A stretch of 64,000 nt of DNA from the NCBI RefSeq assembly GCF_001672915.1, contig NZ_LZKR01000029.1:1-64000 (forward strand). Reading direction: 5' to 3'. Position numbers and translations under genes: made by a program. Shown here in pieces: positions 60,088 through 64,000 of the stretch (position 1 is the stretch's first letter; every line of letters begins with the position of its first letter). A model generated the notes under the pieces. The model was given only the letters and a program-made list of their open reading frames with translations, had not been told where the DNA came from and ran no database searches. The stretch is from Mycobacterium sp. 1245805.9 (GTDB taxonomy: Bacteria; Actinomycetota; Actinomycetes; Mycobacteriales; Mycobacteriaceae).

Positions 60088-60882
60088 TCAAATCGGTTTC
60101 CGCGGTGACTTGTCCAGCCCACGGAGCGCTTGCGCTCGCGCTGTGGCCGCCTCGGTCATCATCCCGATGTCAGTCCCCGCCGAGATGAACCGCAATCCAA
60201 GTCCCACGAACCGATTCAGCAGTTCAAGGGACTTTATTCCGGCCATCCCGAGCGCCACGCCGTGACTACGGCAAGCCGCCGCAACCGATTCTACTGCACT
60301 TTGGAAATGTGGATTCTCGTACTGCCCGTGAATGCCCATTTCGGCGGTCAGATCGCTCGGTCCGACGAGGATCATGTCGATGCCTTCCACTGAGGCGATG
60401 GCATCCGATGCATCGACAGCTTCCGGGGTCTCGATCATCACGGCCACGACTGTGCGTTGTTCCAACAGCTCCACAAGTTGCGTCGCAGTCAGTGGCTGGT
60501 ATCCACTGACCGCGTTGAAGCCCGAGATCGACCGATGGCCGATCGGCGGAAACCGCGCGGCGCGCACGACGGCCTCCGCCTCATCCCTCGAATTAACATG
60601 CGGGACAATGACTCCCACTGCCCCACAATCCAATACCCGCGCGATTAGGCTGGGATCGTGCGACGGCACCCTCACCAGGCCGGAGATGCCCGCTCCCAGT
60701 GCGCTCGCGCAGAGCAGCTGCGCCGTGTCCAGCGACGTCGGTGTGTGTTCGAGATCGACGTAAACGGCGTCATACCCGCATGCCGCAGCAACCGCAGGCA
60801 CGTCGGGGGTGCGTGAGTTGAGCAGCGCGAGACACAGCACGAGCGATTCCCCCCGCAACGCGTCGCGCAACGCCGCCGTCAT
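60088..60882 (-). CDS. HpcH/HpaI-type class II aldolase
   Basis: 264 residues. Motifs DAVYVDLEHTPTSLDTAQLL, VRVPSHDPSLIARVLDCGAVGVIVPHVNSRDEAEAVV, VMIETPEAVDASDAI (metal Glu) and MILVGPSDLTAEMG (metal Asp), all typical of 4-hydroxy-2-oxoacid aldolases. It should cleave a hydroxy-oxo acid to pyruvate or glyoxylate plus an aldehyde. The ATG at 60880-60882 (MTAALRDAL) is preferred; an ATG at 60918 adds 12 residues. It is divergent from the thiolase-like gene. Confidence 0.87.
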   Translation of the reverse strand: MTAALRDALRGESLVLCLALLNSRTPDVPAVAAACGYDAVYVDLEHTPTSLDTAQLLCASALGAGISGLVRVPSHDPSLIARVLDCGAVGVIVPHVNSRDEAEAVVRAARFPPIGHRSISGFNAVSGYQPLTATQLVELLEQRTVVAVMIETPEAVDASDAIASVEGIDMILVGPSDLTAEMGIHGQYENPHFQSAVESVAAACRSHGVALGMAGIKSLELLNRFVGLGLRFISAGTDIGMMTEAATARAQALRGLDKSPRKPI

Positions 60883-60970
60883 AGGCTCACCGTAGCGGAC
60901 CGAGAATACGGTTTCCATGCTTTTGCGAGCGACCATTATCAGCGGGACGGCAATGTGATAACCATGAGCT

Positions 60971-62116
60971 ATGTCGTCGAACCGCGTCGCCATCGTGGGT
61001 GCTGCCCTGTCCGACTGCGGCCGGGTCCCCGACAAGACCGCCATGGCGCTGATGGCCCAGTCCTCGCGGCGGGCGGTCGCCGATGCCGGCCTGACGAAGG
61101 AGGACATCGACGGTTTCGGGGGGCACGGGACGTTGCTTCCGCCGGTCGAGGTCAGCGAATACCTGGGCCTGCGGCCCGACTGGGTGGATGCGACCAATGT
61201 CGGCGGCTCGTCGTGGGAAGTGATGGCCGCTCATGCCGCCGCCGCGATCGCGGCCGGGGAGATCGAGGTCGCTCTGTTGACGTACGGGTCCACCGCGCGC
61301 TCCGACGTCAAGCGCCGGGTACGAGCGTCCGCTGCCGCCATGGGCACCGGCGGCGCACTGCAGTACGAGGCGCCCTACGGCGCGACACTGATCGCCAAAT
61401 ACGCCATGGTAGCCAGGCGTCACATGATCGAATTCGGCACCACCGTCGACCAGCTGGCTGAGGTCGCCGTCGCCGCCCATGAATGGGCGGCCATGAACGA
61501 GAACGCATTTGAGCGCGACCGCATCACCGTGGCCGACGTCGCGGCCGCACCGATGCTGGCCGACCCGTTCACCTCCAAGCATGTGTGCCTGCGCACCGAT
61601 GGCGGCGGCGCTGTGGTGCTCGCCAGCGAGCGCGTGGCCAAGGATTGTGCGAGGGACCCGATTTGGATTCTCGGGGCCGCCGACGCGACGTCTCACGTCA
61701 GCATGAGCCAATGGGCCGATTTCACGACGTCGGCCGCCGCGCGCTCGGGCCCGCGAGCCTTCGCGCAGGCGGGCGTCAGTCCGGCTGACATCGATGTGTG
61801 CCAGCTCTATGACTCGTTCACGTCCACCGTGCTACTGACGCTGGAGGACCTCGGTTTCTGCGCCAAGGGCGAAGGCGGGCCGCTCATCGGGTCCGGCGCC
61901 CTGCGCCCTGGTGGAACGCTTCCGACCAACACGGACGGAGGCGGGCTGGCCGCCTGCCACCCCGGCATGCGGGGAATGTTCCTCATGGTCGAGGCGGTGC
62001 GGCAGTTGCGGGGGGAATGCGGACCGCGCCAGGTTGGCGGGGCCCGCCTGGCGTGTGTCCACGCGATGGGTGGTTTCTTCACCCACAGCGCCACGATGAT
62101 CCTCGGGAGGCAGTAG
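60971..62116 (+). CDS. Thiolase-like lipid-transfer protein (SCP2/Ltp type), nucleophile Cys absent
   Basis: 381 residues with the thiolase fold: VAIVGAALSDCGRVPDKTAMALMAQSSRRAVADAGLTKEDID, AGVSPADIDVCQLYDSFTSTVLLTLEDLGFC, NTDGGGLAACHPGMRGMFLMVEAVRQLRGECG and ACVHAMGGFFTHSATMIL. Where thiolases carry the acyl-binding Cys, this protein reads TNVGGSSWEVMA. That places it with Ltp-type proteins, such as the Ltp2 retro-aldolase of steroid breakdown. It overlaps the DUF35 gene by one base, its likely partner. Confidence 0.87.
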   Translation: MSSNRVAIVGAALSDCGRVPDKTAMALMAQSSRRAVADAGLTKEDIDGFGGHGTLLPPVEVSEYLGLRPDWVDATNVGGSSWEVMAAHAAAAIAAGEIEVALLTYGSTARSDVKRRVRASAAAMGTGGALQYEAPYGATLIAKYAMVARRHMIEFGTTVDQLAEVAVAAHEWAAMNENAFERDRITVADVAAAPMLADPFTSKHVCLRTDGGGAVVLASERVAKDCARDPIWILGAADATSHVSMSQWADFTTSAAARSGPRAFAQAGVSPADIDVCQLYDSFTSTVLLTLEDLGFCAKGEGGPLIGSGALRPGGTLPTNTDGGGLAACHPGMRGMFLMVEAVRQLRGECGPRQVGGARLACVHAMGGFFTHSATMILGRQ

Positions 62117-62520
62117 TGACGGCTCCAGATCGGCCCACGATCGACGCCGACGGCCAAGCGTGGTGGTCAGCCACGCAGGACCGCAGGCTGATGGTCAACG
62201 CCTGCCGCCCCTGCGGTCAGACGTCGTTGTACGCGCGGCCGTTCTGTCCACTCTGTTGGAGCGAGGACGTGGAGTTGGTGCCGGCCAGCGGACGCGCGCG
62301 GCTGTACACGTGGAGCGTCATTCACCAGAACGGCGCACCCTTTGACGCGCGGACGCCCTACGTTCTGGCAATGGTGGATCTCGAGGAGGGACCGCGGCTG
62401 ATGACCGTCCTGGAGCGTTGCCGCGTCGACGATCTGCGCGCCGACATGGAACTGGTCCTTGCCTTCCGCGACGACGGGGACGGATTCCTGGTCCCGGTTT
62501 TCCATCCGGTTACCGGGTAG
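62116..62520 (+). CDS. DUF35 OB-fold protein with zinc ribbon
   Basis: 134 residues. A rubredoxin-like zinc ribbon has Cys30, Cys33, Cys44 and Cys47 (NACRPCGQ, FCPLCWSED) and is followed by an OB fold (RLYTWSVIHQNGAPFDARTPYVLAMVDLEEGPRLM). DUF35 proteins bind thiolase-like partners and acyl-CoA in Ltp2–ChsH2-type complexes. GTG start at 62116 shares its first base with the thiolase stop. The 3' end overlaps the convergent CoA ligase by 11 bp. Confidence 0.9.
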   Translation: MTAPDRPTIDADGQAWWSATQDRRLMVNACRPCGQTSLYARPFCPLCWSEDVELVPASGRARLYTWSVIHQNGAPFDARTPYVLAMVDLEEGPRLMTVLERCRVDDLRADMELVLAFRDDGDGFLVPVFHPVTG

Positions 62521-64000
62521 TGGCAACTCGGTCGGCCAGGAGCCGCCGGCGCCCCGCTGATCGTGCGTCGAGCTTGGCGCGGTCGACCTTGCCGTTCGCG
62601 TTGACGGGAAGCGGCTCGTCCCAGAACACCAGCTCCTCCGGCAGTTTGTATTTCGGCAGACCTTCAGCGACGAGCGCCCGGGCGACCTCTGCCAGCGAAA
62701 TCTCGATGTCGGGTTCGGGCACGATTGCCACGGCCAGCCGCTCACCGGTGGTGTCGTCGGCGACCGAGTAGGCGGCACAGTCGCGGACCCCATCAATCCG
62801 CGAAACGGCCTCCTCCACTTCGGTGGCCGGAATCTTCAACCCGTTGCGAATCACGATGTCTTTGATGCGGCCAATGATCCGCACCCGCCCGTCGATGACC
62901 TCTGCCACGTCGCCGGTGCGGAACCACTCACCCTCGAACGCGTGCTCGTCGTCCGCGGCGTCGGTATACCCCAGAAAAGTGTGCGGGCCCTTGACGCAGC
63001 ACTCGGTGGGTTCGGCCATGGATCCGACCCGCACATCGACGTCGCCGAGCGCCACCCCGTCATCCGTGTGACGCACTTCTCGGGATTCGGTCCGCATGCC
63101 CGACGTGCTCACTGGGATCTCCGAGGACCCGTAGGCGCGCATGACGACGATGCCGAATTCGTCTTCGACACGTTCGACGATCCGCCGGTCCAGCATGGTG
63201 CCGCCCAGATACACCGCGCGTAGCGCGACTTCAGCGCCGCGCGCCGCGGCCTCGTCGAGCATTTGGGCCAACAGCCGGTCGGGGCCCCCATACCACGTCG
63301 CGCCGGAGGTGGTCAGCAAGTCCGAAGTCGCCGACCGATCCCAACGATCCTCGAGAATCACCGGTATCGCGAGCATCGGAGCGATGAACAGCGCTTGCAG
63401 CACCCCGGTGACCGACGCCAGCGGACTGATCAGAAAGATCCGGTCGTCCGACCCGAGGCCCGCTGCGGTGATGTAATTCGCCGACGCCTTGGCCAACGTG
63501 CTCAGCGAATGGATCACGCCCTTGGGTCGAGCCGTAGTGCCTGAGGTGTAGAGCACGAACGACGGTTCGTCCGCCGGCCGCGCCGGGCGTGGCGGATCTG
63601 CGTCGACGCGCTCGCGGTCACCCAGTTCGATCCAATGACAACCCACGGATAGTTCCGGCTGGTTGATCGCCGTCCAGTTCGGCGCCGCCCCAAGCCGCGC
63701 GCCGGTGCGAGTCAGGATGTCGGCCAGCTGCTTGTGCCCGGCGCTGCGCGGCACGAGCAGCACCACCGCATCGACTCGCAGCGCCGCGTGAACGGCCACC
63801 ACCGAGTCCACGTCGTTGCCGGCGACCAGGACGATCACGGTGCCCGGGGCTGTGCCGGCATCGACCATGGCCAGTGCGGCCGAATCGATGCGCCGGTCCA
63901 GCTCACCGTAGGTGAGTTCGGCGTCGCGGTCCGCCACGGCCGGCCGGTCGGGATGTAGTGCGGCGGCCGATCGCACCACGTCAACCGGCTCCCCGACCCA
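62510..64000 (-). CDS. Acyl-CoA ligase (adenylate-forming; 5' end outside window)
   Basis: At least 497 residues in the window. YTSGTTARPKGVIHSLSTL AMP-binding loop, MRAYGSSEIPVSTSG, GEWFRTGDVAEVIDGRVRIIGRIKDIVIRNGLKIPATEVEE and the catalytic Lys in LPVNANGKVDRAKL. A GTG at 63979 could start translation, but the frame stays open to the last base and reads WVGEPVDVVRSAAALHPDRPAV, which fits the normal N-terminus of the family. The true start is therefore probably beyond 64000. It is the second carboxylic-acid-activating enzyme of the catabolic cluster. Confidence 0.88.
   Translation of the reverse strand, partial: WVGEPVDVVRSAAALHPDRPAVADRDAELTYGELDRRIDSAALAMVDAGTAPGTVIVLVAGNDVDSVVAVHAALRVDAVVLLVPRSAGHKQLADILTRTGARLGAAPNWTAINQPELSVGCHWIELGDRERVDADPPRPARPADEPSFVLYTSGTTARPKGVIHSLSTLAKASANYITAAGLGSDDRIFLISPLASVTGVLQALFIAPMLAIPVILEDRWDRSATSDLLTTSGATWYGGPDRLLAQMLDEAAARGAEVALRAVYLGGTMLDRRIVERVEDEFGIVVMRAYGSSEIPVSTSGMRTESREVRHTDDGVALGDVDVRVGSMAEPTECCVKGPHTFLGYTDAADDEHAFEGEWFRTGDVAEVIDGRVRIIGRIKDIVIRNGLKIPATEVEEAVSRIDGVRDCAAYSVADDTTGERLAVAIVPEPDIEISLAEVARALVAEGLPKYKLPEELVFWDEPLPVNANGKVDRAKLDARSAGRRRLLADRVATTR

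Noticed and set aside
60899..60912. ACCG-N6-CGGT as an operator between the aldolase and thiolase-like genes
   Set aside because: Four-base arms are expected by chance in this GC-rich sequence.

Overview
The window is high-GC mycobacterial chromosome. The gene order sigC–cobKLM, pepE–helY–tatCA–paf–prc–pup–dop–mpa, trmI, hisGE–PPE37–metH follows the Mycobacterium tuberculosis Rv2069–Rv2125 segment, as I recall that map. A PE-PGRS protein, a PPE protein and many GTG starts fit the same genus. M. tuberculosis-specific insertions appear to be absent, and extra catabolic and redox genes are present. A slow-growing non-tuberculous species (M. avium-like) is my best guess; this is inference from gene content only.

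Region 1 (1–2972): the 5' part of a PE-PGRS gene on the minus strand. Its C-terminus turns into a long collagen-like Gly-X-Thr repeat and runs off the window. It is preceded by an AT-rich intergenic region holding eight copies of a 23-bp direct repeat. Region 2 (2973–7356): sigC, facing a tightly overlapping SDR–cobL–cobM–cobK cobalamin operon, then an F420-dependent reductase. Region 3 (7419–14370): pepE, a large esterase-like protein, a CpnT-like polymorphic toxin with a C-terminal TNT (NAD glycohydrolase) domain, and its immunity gene, all on the minus strand. The toxin tip and immunity gene have a clearly lower GC content.

Region 4 (14407–33232): exonuclease-like gene, Rv2091c-like protein, helY, tatC, tatA, pafC, pafB, pafA, prcA, prcB, pup, dop, two conserved unknowns, mpa, an LppK-like lipoprotein, DUF503 protein and trmI. 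This is the complete Pup–proteasome system, uninterrupted by other genes, together with the Tat export core. Region 5 (33307–46081): RecB-type nuclease, a DEAD-box helicase with a small partner and long leader, a flavoprotein disulfide reductase-like enzyme with a DUF4126 membrane protein, hisG–hisE, PPE37 behind tandem IdeR-like boxes, an NTF2-like protein, metH of the enterobacterial type, and a PAC2 protein.

Region 6 (46099–64000): an accessory catabolic cluster. It has two CoA ligases, a two-subunit-type acyl-CoA dehydrogenase pair, two enoyl-CoA hydratases, a Cys-less thiolase-like protein with a DUF35 partner, and a TetR regulator. It also has an amidohydrolase, a 2-oxoglutarate dioxygenase, a D-2-hydroxyacid dehydrogenase, an HpcH-type aldolase, an F420 luciferase-like oxidoreductase, a nitroreductase and a dihydrodipicolinate-reductase-like enzyme. 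Together they read as CoA-dependent breakdown of an unidentified substrate, controlled from divergent promoters with palindromes. No tRNA, rRNA, insertion sequence or CRISPR array was recognised.
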